A stretch of DNA of 62,165 nt from Bacteroidales bacterium UBA2714 (GTDB taxonomy: Bacteria > Bacteroidota > Bacteroidia > Bacteroidales > P3): NCBI GenBank assembly GCA_002354035.1, contig DEKU01000043.1, positions 1-62,165 of the forward strand, given 5' to 3'. Shown piece by piece: positions 46,730 to 54,752 of this stretch. The notes under the pieces are model-generated. The model ran no database searches. It worked only from the letters and a program-made list of their open reading frames with translations, and was not told the origin of the DNA. Both the position numbers and the translations under genes were made by a program. Numbering within the stretch: the first letter of the stretch is position 1; each line of letters begins with the position of its first letter.

Positions 46730-46748
46730 TCCCGGCACATATACCCTC

Positions 46749-46782
46749 AAAGGGGAAACTGCATAGTCGGTTTCCCCTTTTT
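46749..46782 (+). terminator. intrinsic terminator of M16 gene
   Basis: AAAGGGGAAAC / GTTTCCCCTTT stem, 10-nt loop and T tail, 19 nt after the stop. Confidence 0.8.
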
Positions 46783-46995
46783 CTATTCCTCCGGGTCCCA
46801 TGTGCAACCCAACTTAAAGCAACTTCCTCCCGTGGGTAAGACCTACCCCATTCAGGGATAGCCCCAACGCCACACGCAAGCCTGCCCACGCTCACCTACA
46901 CCTGTCATTCATAGTAGGACGGAAACAATTTACCCCGACCTCCTTGCTGCTGCATCAGAGACCGGGGTGAAAAGGTCTAAGCCGTAAATGAAGGC

Positions 46996-47493
46996 TTACA
47001 TATTGCTCGACACACAGATTTTAAAACTGAGTGTCTCGCTCAACTGAGTGGGGTCATAGCCGTCGAGATCCTGGATAATCAGCGTCACCGTGCCTTTTTC
47101 CCACTCAAAGCGCAAATTCTCCGGCACAATAATCATCTCCTGCTCGCCTTGGTCGTTGGTCACATACAGTTCGAGGGGATAAACAAACGGCAGGGTGTTC
47201 CATGCGCCAAGGTTCTGGTTCACGTCATACACATTCCACACAAAAGCCTGCACCGTACCTTCGTCAAACACGCGGTCCGTGATGGCCGGCACATCCAGTG
47301 TGCAATAGAGATAATTATCCGAACTGGGCTCATTGTTTCCCTGCGCCACTTTCCACTGCGACGGTGTGACATTAAACCTGAAGGTCTCAATCTGCGACCC
47401 ATAGTTGGAGGTATAAGTTACATACTCTTTTGTGCAGCCCGACAGCAACAGCACCGCTGTCAACATCGGCAGGAACAATCTTTTTAGTTTCAT
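46996..47493 (-). CDS. small lipoprotein of unknown function
   Basis: 165 aa. Lipobox LLSGC after MKLKRLFLPMLTAVL, then a beta-rich mature domain with no recognised motif. Many aromatic residues and the end SFKICVSSNM suggest a compact beta sandwich. It has its own promoter (47541) and stands alone between the M16 and mutS2 units. Confidence 0.75.
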   Translation of the reverse strand: MKLKRLFLPMLTAVLLLSGCTKEYVTYTSNYGSQIETFRFNVTPSQWKVAQGNNEPSSDNYLYCTLDVPAITDRVFDEGTVQAFVWNVYDVNQNLGAWNTLPFVYPLELYVTNDQGEQEMIIVPENLRFEWEKGTVTLIIQDLDGYDPTQLSETLSFKICVSSNM

Positions 47494-47540
47494 GGTCTTA
47501 AGGTATTAAATTAATATTCATTTGTTTTCTTTTACAAGTG

Positions 47541-47548
47541 CAAAGATA
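47541..47548 (-). promoter_or_regulatory. -7 promoter element for lipoprotein gene
   Basis: TATCTTTG on the minus strand, 48 nt before the start codon. Preceded by a second TCTTTG. Confidence 0.6.
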
Positions 47549-47601
47549 CAAAGATTTTTCTTATAAAATTCCCTTGTCCTTACATATTTTTCCCGCGCCG
47601 C

Positions 47602-50052
47602 CTATTTCAACTGAACTACCGTAATGCCGTCGCCGCCCAACTCTAACCTTTCCGAATGGAACGACCGCACATCGCGATTCGATTGCAAAAAGTCTCGGAT
47701 TATCTGTTTCAATATCCCGTAGCCCTTGCCGTGCAGTATGCGCAGCTCTTTCTCGCTCAACAGCTGTGCGTCGTCCAGAAAATGCTGGAGATTGTCGAGT
47801 GCCTCATCGGCTCGCTGGCCGCGCAAGTCGAGGGTGGGATTAAAGGTCTTACGCTTTTCATTAATGTCGTCATATATGGACTGGAAGCGGCTGTTCTGTC
47901 GGCTCAGTTTCTCCACAGGCAACACTTTCTTGCGTGTACCTGTCAGACGGTTCAGGGCAATCGTCATGCGGATGCTGTTGCTCTCCACCACCGCCTTCTT
48001 GCCTTTCATCTCCACCACCTGAGCAAAAGTGTCCTGCCCGTCAATCCGAACAATACTTCCCACACCTATCGGAGCCTCCTGGCCCTCGTCGTCGGCCTTG
48101 CTGGCTGGCTCAGGGGCTGGAGCGGCCACGGAGGTCTCGCGCTTGGCCTTGGCATGCTCCTCGTCGTGGCGTTCCTGGTCCAGGGCTATCCGTTCGGCCT
48201 CGGCCTTCATGCGCTGCCTTGCCTTCAGGGTGGACTCTCGTTCGGCCTGAGCCTCCTTGATGCTGCTGATGGTCTGCTCCACCGTGCGGTTGGCATCGGC
48301 CAGTATCTGCTGCGCCTCCTTTCGGGCGGCGCTCAGTATGTCATACTTCTTGTCCTGCAACTGCTGGGTAAGCTTCTGATACTTCTCCGTCACCTCCGCC
48401 AGGAATTGGTCGGCCACTTCCAGCTCGGTCTGTTTGCGTTGCACCTCCTGCTTGTCCAGCTCTATCTGCTGCAGCTGATGCTCAAAATTCAGCATCTCCC
48501 CTCCCACCTTGCCTGCGGCAGCCTTCAACACCTCGGGCGGGAACCCGATATTCTGTGCTATCTCGAATGCGAACGAACTGCCCGGATGCCCTATCGAAAG
48601 GCGGTACAGCGGCTTCATTTGTTCGGTGTCGAAAAGCATGGCCCCGTTCACGATGCCCGGACAGCGGTCTGCCAGCAACTTCAGGTCGGCGAAATGGGTG
48701 GTCACCACCCCGAAGGCATGGCGGCGGTGCAACTCCTCCAGCAGAGCCTCGGCTATGGCACATCCCGATCGAGGCTCGGTGCCTCCACCAAGCTCGTCGA
48801 GCAGAAAGAGCGTGTTGCCATCCGCCGTCTCCAGCAGTTGTTTCATGTTCTGCAAGTGCGAAGTGTAGGTGCTGAGGTCATTGTCTATCGACTGCTGGTC
48901 GCCGATGTCGATAAACACCGAGTCGAAAATACCAAACTCCGATGTCTCGCGGCAGGGCACCAGCATGCCGCACTGCAACATATATTGAATCAACCCCACT
49001 GCTTTCAGGCACACCGATTTTCCTCCCGCGTTGGGTCCCGACACAATAAGTATGTGCCGGTCGTCGTCCAAACTGATGTCAAACGGCACCACCTCATCCT
49101 TGCGGTTCAGGTAAAGCAGCGGATGGCGGGCCTCCAGCCAGTTGATTTTTGTGATATTGTCCACAATGGGGCGGCCGCAGCGCAGCGTCAAGGCCAGCCG
49201 CGCCTTGGCGCGGATAAAATCAATCCGTGCCAGAAACCAATAGGCATTCACCAGCGCGTCGAGGCGTGGGCGTAGCAGCTCTGTGAACTGAGCCAGAATG
49301 CGCCGTATCTCGTGCTGCTCGGCAAACTCCAGTTCGCGCAAGTCGTTGTTCAGTTCCACCACCTCCGACGGCTCCAAGAAAGCCGTCTGACGGGTAGCCG
49401 ACTCGTCGTGTATCAGGCCTTTGATTTTCCGGCGGTGGGTGTCCAGCATCGGTATCACCATCCGCCCGTTGCGGATGGTCACCTCGGCCCCGTCGGGAGC
49501 CCAGCCCTCGTGCTTGGCCCGGGCCAGCTGTCGGTTGATCTGCACATCCACCTCGTTGCGTTTGCGCGCCATCTGGCGGCGTATGTCGAGCAAAGTGGGT
49601 GAGGCGTTATCGTATATCTCGCCCTTGTCATCCACAATCTTGCTGATAGCCTTGGTGATGGCGGGGTCTATCTCCACCCGCTTTGCCAACTCGTAGAGCA
49701 AAGGGTAGCGCACCGGATCGTCGCGCAACAGAAATCGCAGGCAATCCCCTATCGTGTGCAACGAGCAGCGCAAGTCGAACAGGGCCTCCTGCTCAATCAC
49801 CGTGTTGCCCACCCGCAGCCGTACCAGCTCGTCGGTCAGGTCGATAAAATCCTGCGACGGAAACGAGTTCTCCAGCACCAATATCTGGCGGAACTCCTCG
49901 GTTTGCTGCAACTCGCGCACCACTCGGCCGTAGCTGCTCGAAAAAGCCATCTCGCCCACCATGCGCTCGGCAAGCGCATTCGTACACTCGGCTGCAAGCA
50001 GCTCCCTAATCTTCGTAAAACCCAGTTTATCTTCTAATGTCATAATAGCCAT
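47602..50052 (-). CDS. mutS2: endonuclease MutS2
   Basis: 816 aa; an alternative ATG at 50043 gives 813. The MutS core and clamp helices are followed by Walker A GPNAGGKS (about 338-345) and LFLLDELGGGTEPRSG. A long coiled-coil insertion (about 520-640, Gln/Glu/Lys-rich) and a KOW-like segment follow. The C-terminal Smr domain has TLDLRGQRADEAL and LRILHGKGYGILK. It lacks the mismatch-reading MutS domain I. In other bacteria it suppresses recombination and rescues collided ribosomes. Last gene of a four-gene operon with ribF. Confidence 0.95.
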   Translation of the reverse strand: MAIMTLEDKLGFTKIRELLAAECTNALAERMVGEMAFSSSYGRVVRELQQTEEFRQILVLENSFPSQDFIDLTDELVRLRVGNTVIEQEALFDLRCSLHTIGDCLRFLLRDDPVRYPLLYELAKRVEIDPAITKAISKIVDDKGEIYDNASPTLLDIRRQMARKRNEVDVQINRQLARAKHEGWAPDGAEVTIRNGRMVIPMLDTHRRKIKGLIHDESATRQTAFLEPSEVVELNNDLRELEFAEQHEIRRILAQFTELLRPRLDALVNAYWFLARIDFIRAKARLALTLRCGRPIVDNITKINWLEARHPLLYLNRKDEVVPFDISLDDDRHILIVSGPNAGGKSVCLKAVGLIQYMLQCGMLVPCRETSEFGIFDSVFIDIGDQQSIDNDLSTYTSHLQNMKQLLETADGNTLFLLDELGGGTEPRSGCAIAEALLEELHRRHAFGVVTTHFADLKLLADRCPGIVNGAMLFDTEQMKPLYRLSIGHPGSSFAFEIAQNIGFPPEVLKAAAGKVGGEMLNFEHQLQQIELDKQEVQRKQTELEVADQFLAEVTEKYQKLTQQLQDKKYDILSAARKEAQQILADANRTVEQTISSIKEAQAERESTLKARQRMKAEAERIALDQERHDEEHAKAKRETSVAAPAPEPASKADDEGQEAPIGVGSIVRIDGQDTFAQVVEMKGKKAVVESNSIRMTIALNRLTGTRKKVLPVEKLSRQNSRFQSIYDDINEKRKTFNPTLDLRGQRADEALDNLQHFLDDAQLLSEKELRILHGKGYGILKQIIRDFLQSNRDVRSFHSERLELGGDGITVVQLK

Positions 50053-50054
50053 TC

Positions 50055-50837
50055 TTAGTCAAAGTCGAGAAAAAAAGGCCAATGCTGACGGAAGGCGGCC
50101 AACGGGCCGCTGCCCAGCGTGGCCTTCACCACACCCGCCTGTCCGGGGGCAAGCGTGGCCATGTCCTGGCCCTTGAAGTCCACCACAGCACTGTAGCCCT
50201 CATAGGGTATGCCCACCCCATCGGTACCCACTCGGTTCACACCCACCACATAGCACAAATTCTCTATGGCGCGGGCGCGCAGCAGCGTGCTCCACGCCTC
50301 ATGGCGCGACCCGGGCCAGTTGGCACACAGCAGCAACAGGTCGTAGTCAGGCGGATTGGCCGTGCGCAGCCATTTGGGAAAGCGCAAGTCGTAGCACACA
50401 GCCGGCTTTATGCGCCAGCCGCGCCACTCGAAAATCTCGCGCCGCGTACCCCGTGCCAGCTGCGACGCCTCGCTGCTCATGCGGAACGTGTGGGCCTTGT
50501 CGTAGTAGCCGTAACTCCCGTCGGGCCTCACCCAGTGCAAGCGGTTCACCACCTCGCGGTCCCTGTTGCCCGTGACCACAGTCCATGTACCCACAAACAG
50601 CGCGTTGTGACGGCGGGCCATGCTGTGGGCAAAACGGTAGGTCTCGCCCTCTGGCGGCTCGGCCATGGCGGCCATATTGTCCGAGAAACCCGTTGTGAAC
50701 GTCTCCGGCACCACCAACACGTCGGCCTCCGTGCCCATAGGCGCGAAAGCCTCTTCCACCATACGGCGGTTGGCATCGGGCTGCTCCCATGCTATATCCT
50801 GTTGCAGACAAGCTATCGTCAAATGCTCTTGCATCAT
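50055..50837 (-). CDS. nitrilase-superfamily omega-amidase-like hydrolase
   Basis: 260 aa, cytoplasmic. The Glu-Lys-Cys triad is visible in VPETFTTGF (Glu), YDKAHTF (Lys) and PAVCYDLRFP (Cys). The Nit2/YafV subgroup, which includes omega-amidases that hydrolyse alpha-ketoglutaramate, matches in length and in GVNRVGTDGVGIPYEGYS. It starts 13 nt after the LRR gene stop and its stop lies 2 nt before mutS2. Confidence 0.93.
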   Translation of the reverse strand: MMQEHLTIACLQQDIAWEQPDANRRMVEEAFAPMGTEADVLVVPETFTTGFSDNMAAMAEPPEGETYRFAHSMARRHNALFVGTWTVVTGNRDREVVNRLHWVRPDGSYGYYDKAHTFRMSSEASQLARGTRREIFEWRGWRIKPAVCYDLRFPKWLRTANPPDYDLLLLCANWPGSRHEAWSTLLRARAIENLCYVVGVNRVGTDGVGIPYEGYSAVVDFKGQDMATLAPGQAGVVKATLGSGPLAAFRQHWPFFLDFD

Positions 50838-50850
50838 CTTCTATTCCTCT

Positions 50851-51351
50851 TTAATCGGGACAATTACAAGCATAGTCCCACAATTTCTTGACCGAAGGCA
50901 GCAGCCGCTCAATGGCTTCCTGCTCGTCGAGCAGAAGATGGCAGCTCCGCAGGTCGATGAGCTGCAGCGTCGCATCCAGCGCGGCAAACTCCTTGGGCAA
51001 CGACCGGACCTTCGTATCCCACAGCACCAGTTCCCGCAGCCCACTCATTTCGGCCATTGCAGACGGCAGCGTGTCAATCGGATTGCGGCTCAGCTCCAGG
51101 CGTTGCAGACTGCTGAGCAGGGCCACACTGTCCGGCAAAGCCGTAATGCGGTTGCCCCGCAAATCAAGCTCGCGCAAATTGGTCATGCCATACACCGCTG
51201 GCGGAATGGTCTTGAGCCGCTTGTGGCGTAGCCGCAGGACATAGACCTGCTCAGGGTCTTTCACCTCGGACAGGGATTTATACACCCTGTCCGGCTGGGC
51301 ATACATCGCCGCCGGCAGAACCACAAGCAATATCAGCAACACTTTGCGCAT
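50851..51351 (-). CDS. secreted leucine-rich-repeat protein
   Basis: 166 aa with signal peptide 1-18 (MRKVLLILLVVLPAAMYA). Four LRR units of the ribonuclease-inhibitor/bacterial type follow: VLRLRHKRLKTIPPAVYGM, LRELDLRGNRITALPDSVAL, LQRLELSRNPIDTLPSAMAE and LRELVLWDTKVRSLPKEFAA. It probably mediates a protein contact in the envelope. Its position inside a housekeeping operon (6 nt after ribF, 13 nt before the nitrilase) is unusual for a secreted LRR protein. Confidence 0.85.
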   Translation of the reverse strand: MRKVLLILLVVLPAAMYAQPDRVYKSLSEVKDPEQVYVLRLRHKRLKTIPPAVYGMTNLRELDLRGNRITALPDSVALLSSLQRLELSRNPIDTLPSAMAEMSGLRELVLWDTKVRSLPKEFAALDATLQLIDLRSCHLLLDEQEAIERLLPSVKKLWDYACNCPD

Positions 51352-51357
51352 AAGGCA

Positions 51358-52320
51358 TCAATCTTCGGCGGCGCTTTTCAACCCTTCAGCCAGCAGCCGC
51401 CGGGCAGCGGCTCGGTCGGCCTCAAGCTGGTCCACTAACGACGGCACATCATCGAAACGGCAGATGTCGCGCAACCGTGGTCCGAACTCCACCGTAAGCA
51501 CCGTGCCGTACAGGTCGGCGTCGAAATCAAATATATTCACTTCAAACACAGGCTTGTCGAGCCCAAAAGTGGGCTGGGCGCCAAAATTGGCCATGCCCTT
51601 CAGCCCCGTCGTGCCATCGGCCAGCGACACCCACACGGCATAAACTCCATCGGCGGGCCACACCTTCGGTACTCCCTCCAGCGACACATTGGCCGTCGGA
51701 AACCCCAGTCGGCGACCCAGCTGGCGGCCTTTTTCCACAGGCCCCCAAAGCCGATAGCCCCGGCCCAGCATGGCATAGGCGCGGTCGGTCTGGCCCTGTT
51801 GCAAAGCTTTGCGTATACGAGTGGAGCTCACCTCGCCGCCACAATAGTAGACCGCACTGTCCACATGGACCGACACCCCGAGCCTTTCGGCCACCGAAGG
51901 CAAACGGTCGAAATCGTTGCGCCCACGGCTACCAAACATATTGTCGAACCCCAGCACCAGCGCGCGGGCATCAAGCCTGCCCACCAGCACCTGCTCCAAG
52001 AACTCGCAAGCCGACATGCCAGCCAGCTCGGGCGTAAACGCCACTTCCACCACCACCTCCATACCGCAGTCGGCAAGCAAATCGTAGCGCTCCTCGTTGG
52101 TGGTTACGCGGAAATGGTTGTCCACATCCGTAGTCAACACTTGGCGCGGATGGCGGTCGAAAGTCACCACCACGGGTGACAGCCCTTTTTGCACCGCCAC
52201 ACTCTTCAAAAGCGACAATATGTGCTGGTGTCCGATGTGTACGCCGTCAAACATGCCCACCGTCACCGCAGTTCCAGGGGCATCTAACTGTCTAATATCA
52301 TCTAATTTATATATATTCAT
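51358..52320 (-). CDS. ribF: bifunctional riboflavin kinase/FMN adenylyltransferase
   Basis: 320 aa. The N-terminal FAD synthetase domain has GMFDGVHIGHQHIL (about 22-35) and VSSTRIRKALQQG; the C-terminal flavokinase has GRQLGRRLGFPTANV and the DLYGTVLTVEFGPRLRD region. It makes FMN and FAD in the cytoplasm. First gene of the operon, 20 nt after a promoter. Confidence 0.95.
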   Translation of the reverse strand: MNIYKLDDIRQLDAPGTAVTVGMFDGVHIGHQHILSLLKSVAVQKGLSPVVVTFDRHPRQVLTTDVDNHFRVTTNEERYDLLADCGMEVVVEVAFTPELAGMSACEFLEQVLVGRLDARALVLGFDNMFGSRGRNDFDRLPSVAERLGVSVHVDSAVYYCGGEVSSTRIRKALQQGQTDRAYAMLGRGYRLWGPVEKGRQLGRRLGFPTANVSLEGVPKVWPADGVYAVWVSLADGTTGLKGMANFGAQPTFGLDKPVFEVNIFDFDADLYGTVLTVEFGPRLRDICRFDDVPSLVDQLEADRAAARRLLAEGLKSAAED

Positions 52321-52339
52321 CTATACGTCAATAACGCTG

Positions 52340-52373
52340 CAAAGTTACGAAAAAAGTAACAACTATCGGCAAA
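52340..52373 (-). promoter_or_regulatory. promoter of ribF operon
   Basis: On the minus strand TTTG (52370-52373) and TAACTTTG (52340-52347), 22 bp apart, giving a short leader. Confidence 0.6.
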
Positions 52374-52588
52374 ATAAATCAACTCCCCCAACGTCAGGTA
52401 CTCGACACCTCTGCTTCCAGTGCAACTACCATCCCTTATTCTCCTCTTTCTCATCCACGTAGTACAACATAAACCCTACGAAGGGAAGAACGATGAGGGT
52501 ATTACGGAAAACATAGCCTCAACGTGTCAACCAAGGTCCTCCCTTCAACGGACACTGAAGTGGGAAAAAGCCTCCATTCGAAAAAAAA

Positions 52589-52620
52589 TTTGTCCAGTCC
52601 AAAAAAAGTGCGTATCTTTG
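52589..52620 (+). promoter_or_regulatory. rpsP promoter
   Basis: TTTG (52589-52592), 20-bp spacer, TATCTTTG (52613-52620). A perfect consensus match, as expected for a ribosomal-protein gene. Confidence 0.85.
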
Positions 52621-52674
52621 CAGTCCAAAACAATTAAACAATTTTATTAATAACATCTTAAACAACAAACATTT

Positions 52675-53229
52675 ATGCCTACAAGAATCAGATTACAGCG
52701 TCATGGTAAAAAGAATCAACCTTTCTATCATATCGTTGTTGCGGACGGTCGTGTACCTCGGGATGGTAAATTTATCGAGAAATTAGGCACGTACAATCCG
52801 CTGACCAACCCTGCCACCATCGAACTCAATGTTGAGCGCGCAGTCTATTGGATCGGCACCGGCGCCCAGCCCAGCGAGACCGCCCGCCGCATCCTTTCCT
52901 ACAAAGGCGTGCTGCTGAAACACCACCTGCAAGTGGGTGTGCAGAAAAACGCCATCAGCCAGGAGCAGGCCGATGTAAAGTTCAACGAGTGGCTGCAAGC
53001 CAAAGAGGCTAAAATAGCCAATGCCAAGAGCGAGAACGACAACAAGGAGCGCACCGTGAAGAAAGAGCGCCTCGAAGCCGAGAAGAAGCACAACGAGACC
53101 GTTGCCGCCGCCGTTGAGGCTAAGCGCAAAGCCGCTGCCGAAGCTGAGGCTGCCGCCAAGGCTGAGGCCGAAGCAGCCGCCAATGCCGAGGAGGCTCCCG
53201 CCGCTGAAGAGACCCCTGCTGCCGAGTAA
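52675..53229 (+). CDS. rpsP: 30S ribosomal protein bS16 with long C-terminal extension
   Basis: 184 aa. The first 85 residues are canonical bS16 (MPTRIRLQRHGKKNQPFYHIVVADGR, GTYNP, GAQPSETARRIL). The following 100 residues are a Lys/Glu/Ala-rich helix ending in an Ala-Glu-Pro tail (EEAPAAEETPAAE), of low complexity. Long extensions are common in Bacteroidota S16. It is part of the 30S assembly core. rimM lies downstream, as in many bacteria, but a terminator separates the two. Confidence 0.97.
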   Translation: MPTRIRLQRHGKKNQPFYHIVVADGRVPRDGKFIEKLGTYNPLTNPATIELNVERAVYWIGTGAQPSETARRILSYKGVLLKHHLQVGVQKNAISQEQADVKFNEWLQAKEAKIANAKSENDNKERTVKKERLEAEKKHNETVAAAVEAKRKAAAEAEAAAKAEAEAAANAEEAPAAEETPAAE

Positions 53230-53283
53230 CCCTCGACAAGGCTACTTTGTAGATGCAAAAGTAATGTTTTCATTGACGGTAGT

Positions 53284-53314
53284 AAGCGTGTTCGACCTAT
53301 GGACACGCTTTTTT
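53284..53314 (+). terminator. intrinsic terminator after rpsP
   Basis: AAGCGTGT / ACACGCTT stem, 11-nt loop, then six T. Confidence 0.8.
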
Positions 53315-53473
53315 ACTTGTCAATGCCCCAAAGGCTACAGGGGAACGCAAGGGCGAAGATGTCTACTTAGTCCTTTGTCGGCGCAAACCTCGTGCCGTCG
53401 GCACAGGAGCAAACCACTTATGCCCACCGCGCCATCTCAGGCCTGAGAAACAACAAGCTACAACCCTAAACCT

Positions 53474-53998
53474 ATGACAAAAGAAGAATGCTACCGCTTG
53501 GGAAACATCACAAAACCCTTTGGTATTAAGGGTCAGATGGTGTTTTATCTCGATGTGGACTGCCCGGAAGATTATGCCGAGCTTGACTCGGCTTTTGTAG
53601 AAGTGAAAGGCAGTCTGGTGCCTTATTTTTTCAAAGTGGACAACATCAACGGCAACAAGGCCGTGGTGACCTTCGAGGACCTGACGGCCCAACAGGCGCA
53701 GGCCTTGGCGGGCCATGACTTGTACCTCCCACTGGAGCTGCTGCCTAAACTCACTGGCAACCAGTTTTATTTCCATGAGGTGACTGGATTCAGGGTAATC
53801 GATGTCGAAAAGGGCGACATCGGCATTGTTCAGAGTATCATCGAATACCCCGCGCAGCCCTTGTTCCAGATTATGAAGGGCGACACCGAGATACTGGTTC
53901 CCGTCATCGACCCGGTGATAAAAAAGGTGGACCGCGACGCCCGCACCATCACCATCGAAGCCCCCAAAGGTTTGATAGACCTTTATTTGGGGAGTTAA
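53474..53998 (+). CDS. rimM: ribosome maturation factor RimM
   Basis: 174 aa. The N-terminal domain begins CYRLGNITKPFGIKGQMVFYL (RimM-specific), and the C-terminal PRC-barrel has GFRVIDVEKGDIGIV and ILVPVIDPVIKKVDRDARTITIEAPKGLIDLY. It helps assemble the 30S head with bS16/uS19. A 160-nt leader separates it from the rpsP terminator; no promoter there matches the consensus well. Confidence 0.95.
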   Translation: MTKEECYRLGNITKPFGIKGQMVFYLDVDCPEDYAELDSAFVEVKGSLVPYFFKVDNINGNKAVVTFEDLTAQQAQALAGHDLYLPLELLPKLTGNQFYFHEVTGFRVIDVEKGDIGIVQSIIEYPAQPLFQIMKGDTEILVPVIDPVIKKVDRDARTITIEAPKGLIDLYLGS

Positions 53999-54019
53999 TA
54001 ACACGGTGTTAATATCTTT

Positions 54020-54054
54020 TTTGCCGTATATGCAAAAGTATATGTACTTTTGCA
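54020..54054 (+). promoter_or_regulatory. DksA-like gene promoter overlapping a palindrome
   Basis: TTTG (54020-54023), 21-bp spacer, TACTTTTG (54045-54052). The -7 element is the right arm of a perfect palindrome, TGCAAAAGTA-TATG-TACTTTTGCA (54031-54054), which could be an operator. Confidence 0.65.
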
Positions 54055-54099
54055 GCACGAATTTTAGTGTGAAAACCAAAGGAAATATTTAGTTGCTTT

Positions 54100-54501
54100 A
54101 TGGAGAAAAAAGACACAACACCTGAGAAGACATGCTATTCGGCAGAAGAGTTACAATTCTTTAAAGAATTGATATTGAAAAAACGCGAAGAGGCCATCAG
54201 AAGCCTTGAACTTTTGAACGAGGCTGTGGCCGGAAGCCAGAACGACGCATCGGACACCGCCCCCACCTTCAAGACCCTTGAGGAGGGGAGCAATGTGCTT
54301 TCCAAGGAGGAGAACTCCCGTCTGGCTGCCCGCCAGCAAAAGTTCATCCAGGACCTTGATGCCGCCCTCATCCGTATCGAAAACAAGACCTACGGCATTT
54401 GCCGCGTAACCGGCAAGCTTATTCCCAAGGAACGCCTCATGATTGTGCCGCACGCCACAATGACCATCGAGGCTAAAATGCAGGAAAAGAAAAAAAGATA
54501 A
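54100..54501 (+). CDS. TraR/DksA-like transcription factor (Cys-poor)
   Basis: 133 aa. A long N-terminal coiled coil (about 15-90) with acidic tip residues (SDTAPTF) is followed by a zinc-finger-like region YGICRVTGKLIPKERL then VPHAT. Only one of the four metal Cys remains, which is usual in Bacteroidota relatives. It should bind the RNA-polymerase secondary channel and modulate initiation, as DksA does. A strong terminator follows at 54526. Confidence 0.9.
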   Translation: MEKKDTTPEKTCYSAEELQFFKELILKKREEAIRSLELLNEAVAGSQNDASDTAPTFKTLEEGSNVLSKEENSRLAARQQKFIQDLDAALIRIENKTYGICRVTGKLIPKERLMIVPHATMTIEAKMQEKKKR

Positions 54502-54525
54502 TACTGGAATAAACCTTTTCAAATA

Positions 54526-54555
54526 AGGCAGGGGAAAACCCTGCCTATTTTTTTT
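54526..54555 (+). terminator. intrinsic terminator of DksA-like gene
   Basis: AGGCAGGG / CCCTGCCT stem with a 5-nt GAAAA loop and eight T. Confidence 0.85.
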
Positions 54556-54752
54556 ACTTATCCCCAAGACGGAGGCCACTGTCGTGACCTAAGGAGCTAA
54601 CGTGTGGACAATATGTTCACCGCGGGTCTTGAATGTACCTGTATCCATTAAGATGAAAAGAAATTCTGTCCTCGGACCAAAGACAGTGAGTGATTCGGTC
54701 GTAGAGTGGAACTACGCTGCACAAGGACAGAGATGGCTGCCGTGACAGCTAC

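Larger units (their letters stand above)
52321..52674. other. intergenic region between divergent ribF and rpsP
   Basis: Contains the two divergent promoters (52340-52373 and 52589-52620) and about 200 nt between them in which I see no gene, repeat or RNA. Confidence 0.5.

Noticed and set aside
44438..46807. Long minus-strand open frame opposite the M16 protease
   Set aside because: The M16 gene has signal peptide, zinc motif and terminator. The opposite frame gives only low-complexity hydrophobic sequence.
52675..53229. bS16 twice the usual length
   Set aside because: Long Lys/Glu/Ala-rich tails on S16 are common in Bacteroidota. The frame is continuous and no fusion partner domain is present.
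54100..54501. DksA-like protein missing three of four zinc Cys
   Set aside because: Bacteroidota relatives typically show the same YGICRVTGKLIPKERL sequence, so this is normal for the phylum and not a defect.
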